Below are positions 42,729-50,911 of a stretch of DNA of 64,000 bases, piece after piece. Origin of the DNA: JAOUGY01 sp963785075 (GTDB lineage: Bacteria > Actinomycetota > Acidimicrobiia > Spongiisociales > ZC4RG35); contig CAWATW010000010.1 in the NCBI GenBank assembly GCA_963785075.1, positions 62,001-126,000 on the forward strand, written 5' to 3'. The position numbers were made by a program, and so were the translations under genes. Below the pieces are notes generated by a model. That model ran no database searches. It had not been told where the DNA came from and saw only the letters and a program-made list of their open reading frames with translations. Numbering within the stretch: position 1 is the stretch's first letter; each line of letters begins with the position of its first letter.

Positions 42729-43634
42729 TTATGCGGCTTGACGGTCAGAGTGGGTGGTCCAGTATGCCTCCTCTTTCTCGATTGGTGTCATGTAGTCGAG
42801 GGTGGAATGAAGCCGGTGACGGTTGTACCAGCCTTCGATCCAGGCGATGATCTCAGCCTTGGCTTGGGCTCGGGTGGCGAACCGGGTCCGATGGACCAGT
42901 TCTTTCTTGAGGGTGGCGAACCAGCTTTCGGATGGGCTGTTGTCAAAGCACACGCCGGTGGCGCCCATCGACTGGACCACCCCCAGCTGCGTGCACAGCT
43001 GCCGGTAGGCGTCAGAGGTGTATTGACATCCGCGATCCGAATGGAAGATCACGTCGGTGACGTGGCCTCCACGGGTGGCGACCGCCATCTCAAGCGCCGC
43101 CGATACCAGCGGGGTACGCAGATGGTCACACAGTGACCAACCGATCACCCGCCGGGAGTACAGGTCGATCACCGTGGCCAGATACAGCCAGCCCTCGGCG
43201 GTTCCGATGTAGGTGATGTCGCCCGTCCAGGTCAGGTCAGGCCGCTCGGGGTTGAAGTCCCGTTTGACCAGATCCGACGCGGCGGTGGCTGTGCGGTCGA
43301 CGATGGTGGTCTTGACTCCGATCCGGCCCGACACCCCGTACCAGCCCCGCTCGGCCATGATCCGGGCCACCCGCTTGCGGGACACCTTGAACCCCTGCTT
43401 GCGGAGCCAGCGGAACACTCGGGGCGCCCCATAGGTCTGCTTGGAAGTCTCCCAGATCGCCTTGATCTCTTCGGCCAGCCGACGATCCGAGCATTCCCGT
43501 TCCGACGGGGTCCGATCCCGCCAGTCGTTGTATCCGGAGCGGGACACCGAAAGGGTGCGGCACATCTCAGAGATCGACCAGTCACACCCAGGGTCGGCCC
43601 ACTGCTCGGCGATGAACGAGTAGATCGCCATCAC
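42729..43634 (-). CDS. IS3-family transposase OrfB
   Basis: The protein has 301 residues. An N-terminal HTH_21 segment (SVSRSGYNDWRDRTPSE, RKRVARIMAERG) is followed by the rve integrase core with the DDE residues in LTWTGDITYI, FHSDRGCQYTSD and SPSESWFATLKKEL. It appears intact. Its start overlaps the end of orfA by 4 nt, consistent with coupling or a programmed frameshift to make OrfAB. Confidence 0.95.
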   Translation of the reverse strand: MMAIYSFIAEQWADPGCDWSISEMCRTLSVSRSGYNDWRDRTPSERECSDRRLAEEIKAIWETSKQTYGAPRVFRWLRKQGFKVSRKRVARIMAERGWYGVSGRIGVKTTIVDRTATAASDLVKRDFNPERPDLTWTGDITYIGTAEGWLYLATVIDLYSRRVIGWSLCDHLRTPLVSAALEMAVATRGGHVTDVIFHSDRGCQYTSDAYRQLCTQLGVVQSMGATGVCFDNSPSESWFATLKKELVHRTRFATRAQAKAEIIAWIEGWYNRHRLHSTLDYMTPIEKEEAYWTTHSDRQAA

Positions 43635-43957
43635 CCGTTCCTCTGCTCGGACGCCGAGAAGTAGGCCACTGCTTTTCCCAGGATGTCACGCTCCCGGCGG
43701 ACCCGTTCCAACTCGCGTTTCAGCTCGCGGATCTCAGCGCGTTCCTCGACCGTGGGGGCACCCTCGGCCTGCTCACGGGCGTCGCGCACCCAGTTGCCCA
43801 ACGTCGAGTCGTAGATCCCCAACTCTCTGGCGACCTGGGCGATGTTGCCACCGGCGGCCTTGACCATCTCCACGGCCTCAGCCTTGAACTCCGGTGTGAA
43901 CTTGCGCCGGCTCCTAGAACCCATACGGACTTCCTTTCCACGTCCCTCAGGACGCAA
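43631..43957 (-). CDS. IS3-family transposase OrfA
   Basis: The protein has 108 residues with an N-terminal helix-turn-helix (SRRKFTPEFKAEAVEMVKAA, VARELGIYDSTLGNW) and a C-terminal leucine-zipper-like coiled coil (EIRELKRELERVRRERDIL). It is intact. Its 5' third lies within the 147 bp tandem duplication, so a second partial copy of its start exists at 43991-44137. Confidence 0.93.
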   Translation of the reverse strand: MRPEGRGKEVRMGSRSRRKFTPEFKAEAVEMVKAAGGNIAQVARELGIYDSTLGNWVRDAREQAEGAPTVEERAEIRELKRELERVRRERDILGKAVAYFSASEQRNG

Positions 43958-44137
43958 TCATCAGGTGTCCGTCAAACCGGGGCAACTCCAGTTGCCACCG
44001 GCGGCCTTGACCATCTCCACGGCCTCAGCCTTGAACTCCGGTGTGAACTTGCGCCGGCTCCTAGAACCCATACGGACTTCCTTTCCACGTCCCTCAGGAC
44101 GCAATCATCAGGTGTCCGTCAAACCGGGGCAACTCCA
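43844..44137. repeat. Perfect 147 bp tandem duplication at the IS3 right end
   Basis: Bases 43844-43990 and 43991-44137 read identically by eye. Each unit contains the first ~38 codons of orfA, its upstream region, and the terminal inverted repeat ending GGGGCAACTCCA. The second unit lacks the rest of the element. Confidence 0.93.
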
Positions 44138-44217
44138 GATACTCGGCAGGCTCAAGGGCTCGAGAGGGCACACCGATCCAAGGAGCGATCCACCACTCCG
44201 ACGCCGGATCTCAACCC

Positions 44218-45671
44218 AGGTTCAACTGGTGGTCGCAACACCGCCTTGTTGGTCAGAGCGTAGGAGCTGGTCGAGGGCTTCGGCGGGTGTCCGCCAGCCG
44301 AGCGTCTTTCTGGGCCGCGTGTTGAGGGCAAGGGCGACGGCGTCGAGGTCGTGGCGGGGATGTCGGGAGAGATCAGTGCCCTTGGGAAAGTACTGGCGCA
44401 ACAGTCCGTTGGTGTTCTCGTTGGTGCCCCGCTGCCAGGGCGACTGGGGGTCACAGAAGTAGACGGCGAGGCCGGTGTCGATGTGGAGTTGAACGTGCTG
44501 GGCCATCTCCGCACCCTGGTCCCAGGTCAGTGATCGTCGGAGCTGTTCGGGGAGGGTGGTGATGACACGGGTGACCTCGTCACGGACGGCTTCGGCGCCG
44601 TGGCCAGCGAGCGGTGGCCCGTTCTTGACACGGGGCTGGGTGCCGTGACCGTCTATGGGCGGCAAGTGCAACAGCATCGTGAACCTGGTGCTGCGTTCGA
44701 CGAGGGTGCCGATCGCCGACCTGTTCAACCCGAGGATCAGATCGCCTTCCCAATGCCCGGGCACGGCCCGGTCGTCGGCCTCGGCGGGTCGTTCAGAGAT
44801 CATGACCTCGGGAGTGACGAACTTCTTGCCGCTTCCTTGGGTTCGTGCCCGGGGCACTCGCAACGCCCGCCCGGTCCGCAGACACGCAACCAGTTCACGT
44901 TTCAAGGCTCCCCGGCCTTGGATGAACAACGCCTGATAGATCGCCTCATGTGAGATCCGCATGGTCTCATCATGGGGGAAGTCGATCCGTAGCCGGTTCG
45001 AGATCTGTTCGGGGCTCCACGCTTTCGCCCATCGCCGATCCTCCCGTCGGCCATGACGACGACCGGCGAAACGAACGTCGGGACCCGGAACAAGCTCGCC
45101 GTCCGATCGAACAATGGCTCCGGACAGGCGGTCCTGGACGTATTCGCGTAGTCGATCATGAGCGGCCAGCTTGGCAACCTTGGGGCGGCTGGCACGCCGC
45201 TCGGCATGCCATTGCGCCGTCGACGCCCGATACATCAACTGGTCGCTGCGAGTCGAAGCGTTGCGGCGCAGCTCCCGAGAAACCGTTGACGGGTCACGGC
45301 CGATCCGGCGGGCGATCTCATGCACCCCAACATCCTGCTCATGCAGGATCGCGATCTCCTCACGCTCAGCGAACGACAGATAGCGGCCCGAAACCGGGAC
45401 CAACTCGAGAGACGGCATGCCGCCAGCTTCGCGGAACCACCTTGCTCCGACCGCCGGCGACATGCCAACCTCGGCCGCAGCGTCCTCGGTCGACAACCCC
45501 CTGGCGATCGCTTCCCAGAACCTGACCCGATGCTCGCGCCGGAAAGTCGACGGACGACCCGGCGACCACATCTTGCCCCGCATCTCCCGCACCGCCGCCA
45601 CCTTCTGATGCTTGAACATGGCCATCGCCAACCACCCCTCGATCGAGGTGTTGCATCGACCACTTGAATCC
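44218..45671 (-). mobile_element. IS30-family insertion sequence
   Basis: The ends are imperfect inverted repeats: TTCAACTGGTGGTCGCAACACC on the left, and on the right the complement of TTCAAGTGGTCGATGCAACACC. The ~1.45 kb unit carries one transposase gene on the minus strand. Its right end abuts, in mid-gene, an IS3 OrfB fragment on the plus strand. Confidence 0.88.
44222..45625 (-). CDS. IS30-family transposase
   Basis: About 467 residues from the ATG near 45625 (MAMFKHQKVAAVREMRGKMW); the frame is open farther upstream but that leaves the element. A helix-turn-helix region (LSFAEREEIAILHEQDVGVHEIARRIGRDPSTVSREL) precedes the DDE core: GHWEGDLILG, TWDQGAEMAQH and SPWQRGTNENTNGLLRQYFPKG. 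It appears complete and probably functional. Confidence 0.93.
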   Translation of the reverse strand: MAMFKHQKVAAVREMRGKMWSPGRPSTFRREHRVRFWEAIARGLSTEDAAAEVGMSPAVGARWFREAGGMPSLELVPVSGRYLSFAEREEIAILHEQDVGVHEIARRIGRDPSTVSRELRRNASTRSDQLMYRASTAQWHAERRASRPKVAKLAAHDRLREYVQDRLSGAIVRSDGELVPGPDVRFAGRRHGRREDRRWAKAWSPEQISNRLRIDFPHDETMRISHEAIYQALFIQGRGALKRELVACLRTGRALRVPRARTQGSGKKFVTPEVMISERPAEADDRAVPGHWEGDLILGLNRSAIGTLVERSTRFTMLLHLPPIDGHGTQPRVKNGPPLAGHGAEAVRDEVTRVITTLPEQLRRSLTWDQGAEMAQHVQLHIDTGLAVYFCDPQSPWQRGTNENTNGLLRQYFPKGTDLSRHPRHDLDAVALALNTRPRKTLGWRTPAEALDQLLRSDQQGGVATTS

Positions 45672-45672
45672 G

Positions 45673-46010
45673 CCCAATACACGTCGATGAGGTTCGGCGA
45701 AGCGCTGTTCCTTGCCGGGCTCACCCCCTCGATCGGGTCAGTTGGCGACGCCTACGACAACGCCCTCTGCGAAACCATCATCGGTCTCTACAAGGGCGAA
45801 TGCGTCCGAGCCGACTCACCGTTCCGCACCGGGCCGCTCGTCACGGTCAGCGACCTGGAACGAACGACAGCAGCTTGGGTGCACTGGTACAACAACCATC
45901 GGCTCATGCACCGGCTCGGACGCATACCCCCAGCCGAATACGAAACCAACCACTATGCGAGAATCAGTGACGGCCAGCAGGCGTCACACACGAAACGAAG
46001 TGCGCACTGA
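45673..46010 (+). pseudogene. C-terminal fragment of an IS3-family OrfB
   Basis: The fragment begins mid-domain (SAQYTSMRFGEALFLAGL) at the IS30 junction and continues with PSIGSVGDAYDNALCETIIG, LYKGECVR, WVHWYNNHRLMHRLGRIPPAEYE, which is the second half of an IS3 integrase core including the catalytic E. It differs from the IS3 element at 42698. The N-terminal half is absent. Confidence 0.88.
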
Positions 46011-46014
46011 ACCC

Positions 46015-46359
46015 GGGACGGCTCAGCTCGCGCAGGGCGGCCCGGGCGACCGCTTCGGCGTCGATCGGGTCGGACTTACCCACCGTTCTGCTGCCCTGCC
46101 GCTCGGCAGCCATCATCTTGGGCGGCACCCGAACGATCGCCTCACCAGCCGCCAGCATGTCACCTTCGAGCCGGCGAGTGAGATGCCGGCAATCCTCCAA
46201 CGCCCACCGCCTCTCCTACCACTGTCCGGCCCATGACAACGCCGCCAAATGACCTGCCGTTGTGGCCGGCACCGTCTTCACGGCCAACCTACGACCCACC
46301 TCGTCCACTGCCACAAACGTGTGTGTCCGCTTGTGCGAATCGCCACCGATCATCACCAT
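46015..46359 (-). pseudogene. IS110-family transposase N-terminal fragment with in-frame TAG
   Basis: Translation from ATG 46359 gives MIGGDSHKRTHTFVAVDEVG after two residues, a DEDD-transposase start. It continues through a TAG at about codon 49 into LEDCRHLTRRLEGDML, IVRVPPKMMAAERQG and GKSDPIDAEAVARAAL. Only the N-terminal DEDD domain remains; the C-terminal transposase_20 domain is missing at the junction with the IS3 fragment. Confidence 0.82.
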
Positions 46360-46558
46360 GATCTCGTCCCTCTCTGTCGAGACTGCTGCTTCTCGCTCCA
46401 GGCTCGGCAGACGGGCACGCGGTTGTTCAGATCAGCACGCTCCTATCAAGCCACGCTGCCGAGCCCTTCGCTGTCTGGCGGGGCCGCATATCGCAGAACA
46501 AGCCACAGACGTGCTGGGCAGCGAAGAAACGAGCGAACCCCGCCAGACCCCCTCAGGG

Positions 46559-46864
46559 TCACACAACCGCGAAGAAAGCCGACGCCGCCAACAGGATCTC
46601 GTTGGCCCGTTTCAGCTCTTTGACCTCTTGACGCAGCTGTTTGAGCTCTTCGGTCTCCGAGGTCTTCAACCCTGGTGTGCGGCCGGCGTTGATATCGGCC
46701 TGCTTACACCACCCGCGCAGTGTGTCAGCCACGACCCCGACACGGGGGCCGATCCGCAGCACGGCCGCGTTCAACGACAAACCTGGATCCTCATCACGGG
46801 CTTCACGAACGAGCCGGATCGCCCGCTCCCTCAACTCCGGGGGATACTTCCTTGGTGCTGGCAT
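46559..46864 (-). CDS. Orphan IS3-family OrfA, C-terminally cut
   Basis: The protein has 101 residues with PRKYPPELRERAIRLVREA, TLRGWCKQADINAGRTPG and the coiled coil LKQLRQEVKELKRANEILLAASAFFA. IS3 OrfA proteins usually continue after this point, but here the frame ends two codons later at a sequence junction, and no OrfB follows on the same strand. It is a remnant, different from both other IS3 copies. Confidence 0.8.
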   Translation of the reverse strand: MPAPRKYPPELRERAIRLVREARDEDPGLSLNAAVLRIGPRVGVVADTLRGWCKQADINAGRTPGLKTSETEELKQLRQEVKELKRANEILLAASAFFAVV

Positions 46865-46970
46865 AACTCCACCTTTCCGTGGAATCAGAGCCGCTACAAA
46901 TCCCGGGGTGATTCAACGGAACCCAGTTCCGCAGCACCCCTAAACACCTATCAGGCACCTCGAGGATCGG

Positions 46971-47381
46971 TCACGGCTGGAGTTCGAGAAAGCCCGCAGC
47001 TGCGAAGTCCTGGTCGAAGGCCAGTGCTTCTCTGAGGCGCCGGTCACGCATCACGCGGAAGCTGGTGGCGTCGACAAACGAATAGGCGCGTTCGTCGTGC
47101 TTCCGCAACCAATCCCACGCCTTGTCCTCTTGCTCGGGCATGACCCGGTGCAAGGTGAGCCTGCCCTGTTCGCCGAGTGTCTCGATCCGGTCGAGGAAGG
47201 CGAGAGCCGTTCCGTGGCCGCCCTTGCGTCGAAGAAACGTCCAGGTCTCGCCGACGATCAGATTCGTCGTGAGTACCTGCTCGGCAGGTCCGAGATGATC
47301 GAGCAGTGCCAACGCGTCGCCGTGGCGTCTATCACCGGGAAGAGACCATGCGACCCACCAGCTCGTGTCGGCAAACTTCAC
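46971..47381 (-). CDS. vapC: VapC-type PIN-domain toxin
   Basis: The protein has 136 residues with the PIN acidic residues in MKFADTSWWVAW (D5), NLIVGETWTFLRR (E), YSFVDATSFRVM (D) and a later AFDQDF. It is probably a Mg-dependent ribonuclease inhibited by the antitoxin encoded just upstream. The start overlaps the antitoxin stop by 4 nt. Confidence 0.9.
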   Translation of the reverse strand: MKFADTSWWVAWSLPGDRRHGDALALLDHLGPAEQVLTTNLIVGETWTFLRRKGGHGTALAFLDRIETLGEQGRLTLHRVMPEQEDKAWDWLRKHDERAYSFVDATSFRVMRDRRLREALAFDQDFAAAGFLELQP

Positions 47382-47623
47382 GAGTCGTAGACGACCCGGT
47401 CGATCTCATCCGCTTCAGCCGTGATGTTTCCCGAGGCGAAGCCGGCCAGGCGACGCCATGGATCTTCCTTCGTGTCGATGCTGCCTTCGGGCAGGAGTGC
47501 CGTGATCCCACGGCGAATCAGCTCGGACTTGGATATACCGAGCCGCTTCGCTTCGGCCGCTGCCTCGGCGTCGAGCTCGTCCGGGATCGTGATGGTGATC
47601 GTCTTCACGTCGCCAGGATACAT
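47378..47623 (-). CDS. vapB: VapB-type ribbon-helix-helix antitoxin
   Basis: The protein has 81 residues from the ATG at 47623. The N-terminal ribbon KTITITIPDELDAEAAAEAK and helices RLGISKSELIRRGI form the DNA-binding domain. The C-terminus (PWRRLAGFASGNITAEADEID) would wrap the toxin. It very likely autoregulates from the AT-richer region at 47624-47650. Confidence 0.88.
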   Translation of the reverse strand: MYPGDVKTITITIPDELDAEAAAEAKRLGISKSELIRRGITALLPEGSIDTKEDPWRRLAGFASGNITAEADEIDRVVYDS

Positions 47624-47784
47624 CACTGCTGTTACATATACTACATAGTCGACGAGTTGCCACGCGCAACGATCAACAGACCCCGACCACGAACGCACAC
47701 TTCCGTGAATACTCGGGAAGGCACGTATGGTCGTTGCTATCCCGTGCAGCGATCTGCTCATGGCTGACAGCCTGTGGCTGATGG

Positions 47785-49551
47785 CTAGAAGAGCCCCACG
47801 ACATTCCCGTCGTCGTCGATGTCGACCTTCATGTAGGCGGGCGTCGAACCGAGGCCCGGCATGGTGCGCATCTCGCCGAGCAGCGGGTAGATGAATCCGG
47901 CGCCGACCGAAGCCCGGACCTCGCGGACCGGCAGCGTGAAGCCGTTGGGTGCCCCCTTGAGGGCGGCATCGTGGCTGATCGAGAGGTGGGTCTTCGCCAT
48001 GCAGATCGGGAGGTAGCCGAAACCCGCCTTCTCGAAGCCGGCGATCTGATTCTCGGCGGCGGGGGAGTATTCGACCTCGCCCGCGCCGTAGATGTCCTTG
48101 GCGATGATCTCGATCTTCTGCTTGATCGACATGTTGAGGGGATACAGGTAGGCGAATTCGTTGGGCTCCTCACAGGCCTTGACGACTGCAGCCGCCAACT
48201 CCGTGGCACCGTCGCCACCCTTCGCCCAATGCTCGGCGAGCACCGCATCTGAAGCGCCGGCCGCAAGGGCGGCGTCCCGGATCGCATTGATCTCTGCCCA
48301 GGTGTCCGTAGGGAAGGAATTGATCGCCACGACCACCGGAACTCCAAATCGCTTGGCGTTCTTGATGTGCGCCTCCAGGTTGGGCATCCCGGCCTGCAGC
48401 AACGCCAGATTCTCCTCGGTGTACGCCTTGTCGAGCGGACGGCCGAGCACCACCTTCGGTCCGCCGCCATGAGTCTTCAGGGCCCGAACCGTCGCCACGA
48501 GCACCACACAGTCGGGCCTCAGCCCGGACGTGCGGCATTTGATGTCCATGAACTTCTCCATGCCCATGTCGGCGCCGAAGCCCGACTCGGTGACCACGTA
48601 GTCGCCGAGGTGGAGGGCGATGCGGTCGGCGAGGATCGACGAGTTGCCGTGGGCGATGTTGGCGAACGGACCGGCGTGCACGAATGCGGCCTGGCCCTCG
48701 ATGGTTTGCATGATCGTCGGGTGGAGGGTGTCCTTCATCAACACAGTCACGGCACCAGCCGCCCCGAGGTCCTCGAGTGAGATCGGGGTCCCGTCCTTGG
48801 AGTTGCCGATGACCACACGAGCGACTCGTTCCCGCAGGTTCCTGAGGGCCGTGGCGTAGCTCTCTCCATCGACGAGGGCGAGAATCGCCATCAACTCCGA
48901 CGCCACGGTGATGTCGAACCCGGTCTCTCGGGGGCGCCCTTCGGCACTCCCACCCAAGCCCACGATCACATTCCGGAGTGCCCGGTCGTTGATGTCCATC
49001 ACCCGGTTCCACTGGAGATTGAAGACATCGATGCCGAGCCGACGAAGCCCGATCCCCTCGAGCGTTTCGTCGGTCATCCTGCTCTCGTGATACCAGCGGG
49101 CGTCGATGGCGGCGGCTACGAGGTTGTGAGCGGCGGTGATGGCGTGGATGTCTCCGGTGAGATGGAGGTTGAACTCGTCCATCGGGATCACCTGGCTGTA
49201 GCCACCACCTGCGGCGCCACCCTTGATCCCAAAGGTCGGTCCCATCGACGGCTGCCGGATGCACGCGATCGCCTCGTGACCGAGTCGCCCGAGACCCTGG
49301 GTCAGACCGATGGTCGTGGTGGTCTTGCCCTCACCGAGCGGCGTGGGCGTGATGGCTGTGACGTCGACGTACTTCCCCTTGGGCCGGGCGGAGATGCGCT
49401 TGAGGGCATCGAGATGAACCTTGGCCTTGGTGGAGCCGAACGGGATGAGCTCGTCGGGCTCCAACCCGATCTGCGCTGCGACTGCATCGATCGGGCGAAG
49501 CGTCGCTCCACGTGCGATTTCGAGATCGCTTGGGACCGAGGCGGACATCAC
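47785..49551 (-). CDS. fhs: Formate--tetrahydrofolate ligase
   Basis: The protein has 588 residues, slightly longer than the usual ~555. The N-terminal P-loop is TPTPLGEGKTTTTIGL. Further hallmarks are RQPSMGPTFGIKGGAAGGGY, GDIHAITAAHNLVAAAIDAR, VWNRVMDIND-like, GFDITVASELMAILAL and ESGFGADMGMEKFMDIKCR. It makes 10-formyl-THF from formate, ATP and THF, or runs in reverse. With fdhA and the folate-dependent demethylases it lets methyl carbons be oxidised via formyl-THF to formate and CO2. Confidence 0.97.
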   Translation of the reverse strand: MMSASVPSDLEIARGATLRPIDAVAAQIGLEPDELIPFGSTKAKVHLDALKRISARPKGKYVDVTAITPTPLGEGKTTTTIGLTQGLGRLGHEAIACIRQPSMGPTFGIKGGAAGGGYSQVIPMDEFNLHLTGDIHAITAAHNLVAAAIDARWYHESRMTDETLEGIGLRRLGIDVFNLQWNRVMDINDRALRNVIVGLGGSAEGRPRETGFDITVASELMAILALVDGESYATALRNLRERVARVVIGNSKDGTPISLEDLGAAGAVTVLMKDTLHPTIMQTIEGQAAFVHAGPFANIAHGNSSILADRIALHLGDYVVTESGFGADMGMEKFMDIKCRTSGLRPDCVVLVATVRALKTHGGGPKVVLGRPLDKAYTEENLALLQAGMPNLEAHIKNAKRFGVPVVVAINSFPTDTWAEINAIRDAALAAGASDAVLAEHWAKGGDGATELAAAVVKACEEPNEFAYLYPLNMSIKQKIEIIAKDIYGAGEVEYSPAAENQIAGFEKAGFGYLPICMAKTHLSISHDAALKGAPNGFTLPVREVRASVGAGFIYPLLGEMRTMPGLGSTPAYMKVDIDDDGNVVGLF

Positions 49552-49632
49552 AAAGTCTCCAGTGGATCGGGTGTAGTCCGAGCCTACCGCCGCGGGGCCC
49601 GCCGAGCGGAACGGACCCGGCGTGCGGAAGAC

Positions 49633-50046
49633 TCACAAGCGCCATGTGAACCTGCGGAGGGGGGCGTAGCGCACACCGACGGTCAGCATGTCGTGTGTCG
49701 GTACCGGACCGTAGACCCGGGAGTCGGCGCGAGTTGCCTCCATCGCATCGGACAGCACAAACGCCTCACCTTCGCCGACCTCCCACGAACGGGCATTCTC
49801 GTGATGCGGAAGACTCCATTCCGAGGACTCCCCGTTGCCATGGGATATGTCGAGGTGGTTGGATTCGATGCGCACGGTCGACCCGCCGCCTGCCACCAAA
49901 CGCTTCACCAGCCAGCGATGGTGCTCGGTGGGATCGGGGAACACAACGATGTCGCCCGGCTTCGGTCGGCGGCGCCACGCAAGCAGTCGATCACCCGGTT
50001 CGAGTGCCGGGCGCATCGAGGACTCGTGGACAACGAACTTCTCCAT
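49633..50046 (-). CDS. sodX: Nickel-type superoxide dismutase maturation protease
   Basis: The protein has 137 residues of the S26 signal-peptidase-like type: VVHESSMRPALEPGDRLLAW contains the catalytic Ser, KPGDIVVFPDP follows, and HHRWLVKRLVA contains the general-base Lys. It is divergent from sodN with ~64 bp between the starts. It should cleave the short SodN leader to expose the N-terminal His. Confidence 0.93.
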   Translation of the reverse strand: MEKFVVHESSMRPALEPGDRLLAWRRRPKPGDIVVFPDPTEHHRWLVKRLVAGGGSTVRIESNHLDISHGNGESSEWSLPHHENARSWEVGEGEAFVLSDAMEATRADSRVYGPVPTHDMLTVGVRYAPLRRFTWRL

Positions 50047-50110
50047 GGTTCTGGTGGCTCCCGGGCCGGAGTATGGTCGAGAAGACGAGACGAAACGGAG
50101 GTATCAACAA

Positions 50111-50527
50111 ATGGGTCTATTCAGTGCCGCAACTCCGGCGTATGCCCACTGCGACCTGTTCTGCGGGGTCTACGACCCGGCTCAGGCCAAGATCGAAGCG
50201 ATGTCGGTCCTCAAGACCATCCAGAAGTACCACGACTCCGACGACGACCACTTCAAGGACCGCGCCATCCTCATCAAGGAGCAGCGCGCCGAGGAGGTCA
50301 AGCATCACCTGATGGTGCTGTGGGCCGACTTCTTCACGGCCGATCACCGCAAGGAGTTCCCGCAGCTCGACGACTTGTTCTGGCGCGCGATCAAGGGCGC
50401 CGGCGATGCCAAGAAGAGCCTCGATGCCGCCGTGGCCGAGAACCTGCTCTCGCTCATCGACGAGATCGCCGAGATCTTCTGGAAGACCGAGAAGGCCGGG
50501 GGAATGGGCGTCTATCCGCCCTCCTGA
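50111..50527 (+). CDS. sodN: Nickel superoxide dismutase
   Basis: The protein has 138 residues with a GGAGGTATCAACAA leader before the ATG. A 12-residue leader MGLFSAATPAYA precedes HCDLFCGVYDP. After cleavage His1, Cys2 and Cys6 form the nickel hook. The mature part has the four-helix-bundle sequence (KDRAILIKEQRAEEVKHHLMVLWADFF). The canonical hook is HCDLPCG; here the fifth residue is Phe (TTC) instead of Pro. A bidirectional hairpin terminator follows. Confidence 0.95.
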   Translation: MGLFSAATPAYAHCDLFCGVYDPAQAKIEAMSVLKTIQKYHDSDDDHFKDRAILIKEQRAEEVKHHLMVLWADFFTADHRKEFPQLDDLFWRAIKGAGDAKKSLDAAVAENLLSLIDEIAEIFWKTEKAGGMGVYPPS

Positions 50528-50549
50528 TCTCCGAACCGACGACAGATCC

Positions 50550-50577
50550 GAGGGTCGGGCCCTGTGGCCCGGCCCTC
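50550..50577. terminator. Bidirectional terminator between sodN and the PGPGW gene
   Basis: A 12 bp stem GAGGGTCGGGCC/GGCCCGGCCCTC with one G-U pair and a 4 nt loop CTGT. It lies in the 58 bp between converging genes. Confidence 0.8.
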
Positions 50578-50585
50578 CGACGCGT

Positions 50586-50846
50586 TCAGGCCGCGTCGCG
50601 CTCGGCGGCGATGTCGTCGCCGCGACCGGTCTCGAATCTCTGCCGAGCGCGTTCGAAGCGCTCCTTCACTGCGAGATGTAGGCGCTCGGCCCAGGCGAAG
50701 TCGCGGGCGAGGACGGCGAGACCGGGGATGATGAGTAGCCAACCGGGTAGCACGGGCATGAACAACCCGACGATGCCCACGAGCAGCAGCACTGACCCGA
50801 TGACGGTTCGCACCAGCTTGGCGGCGACCTTGCCCGATACCTGCAT
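50586..50846 (-). CDS. PGPGW-type small membrane protein
   Basis: The protein has 86 residues from ATG 50846, with a possible upstream ATG at 50864. It has a hydrophobic hairpin VIGSVLLLVGIVGLFMPVLPGWLLIIPGLAVLA containing the LPGW signature, then a basic/acidic amphipathic tail (ERLHLAVKERFERARQRFE). Actinobacterial PGPGW proteins are of unknown function. Confidence 0.8.
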   Translation of the reverse strand: MQVSGKVAAKLVRTVIGSVLLLVGIVGLFMPVLPGWLLIIPGLAVLARDFAWAERLHLAVKERFERARQRFETGRGDDIAAERDAA

Positions 50847-50911
50847 CGACCCACAATGCCACACCGAGCCGGCTACTGGAATGGGGGACTTCCCTGGAGG
50901 AACCCCGGCAA

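Larger units (their letters stand above)
42698..44137 (-). mobile_element. IS3-family insertion sequence with a duplicated right end
   Basis: The left end TGAACATGCCCCGGTT... at 42698 matches the inverted complement of the right end (TGGAGTTGCCCCGGTT...) at 43990 over ~27 bp with a few mismatches. Between them lie overlapping orfA and orfB. The unit is about 1.29 kb. The rightmost 147 bp (43844-43990) is repeated in tandem at 43991-44137, so a second right end exists. No matching target duplication was found beside either end. Confidence 0.9.
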
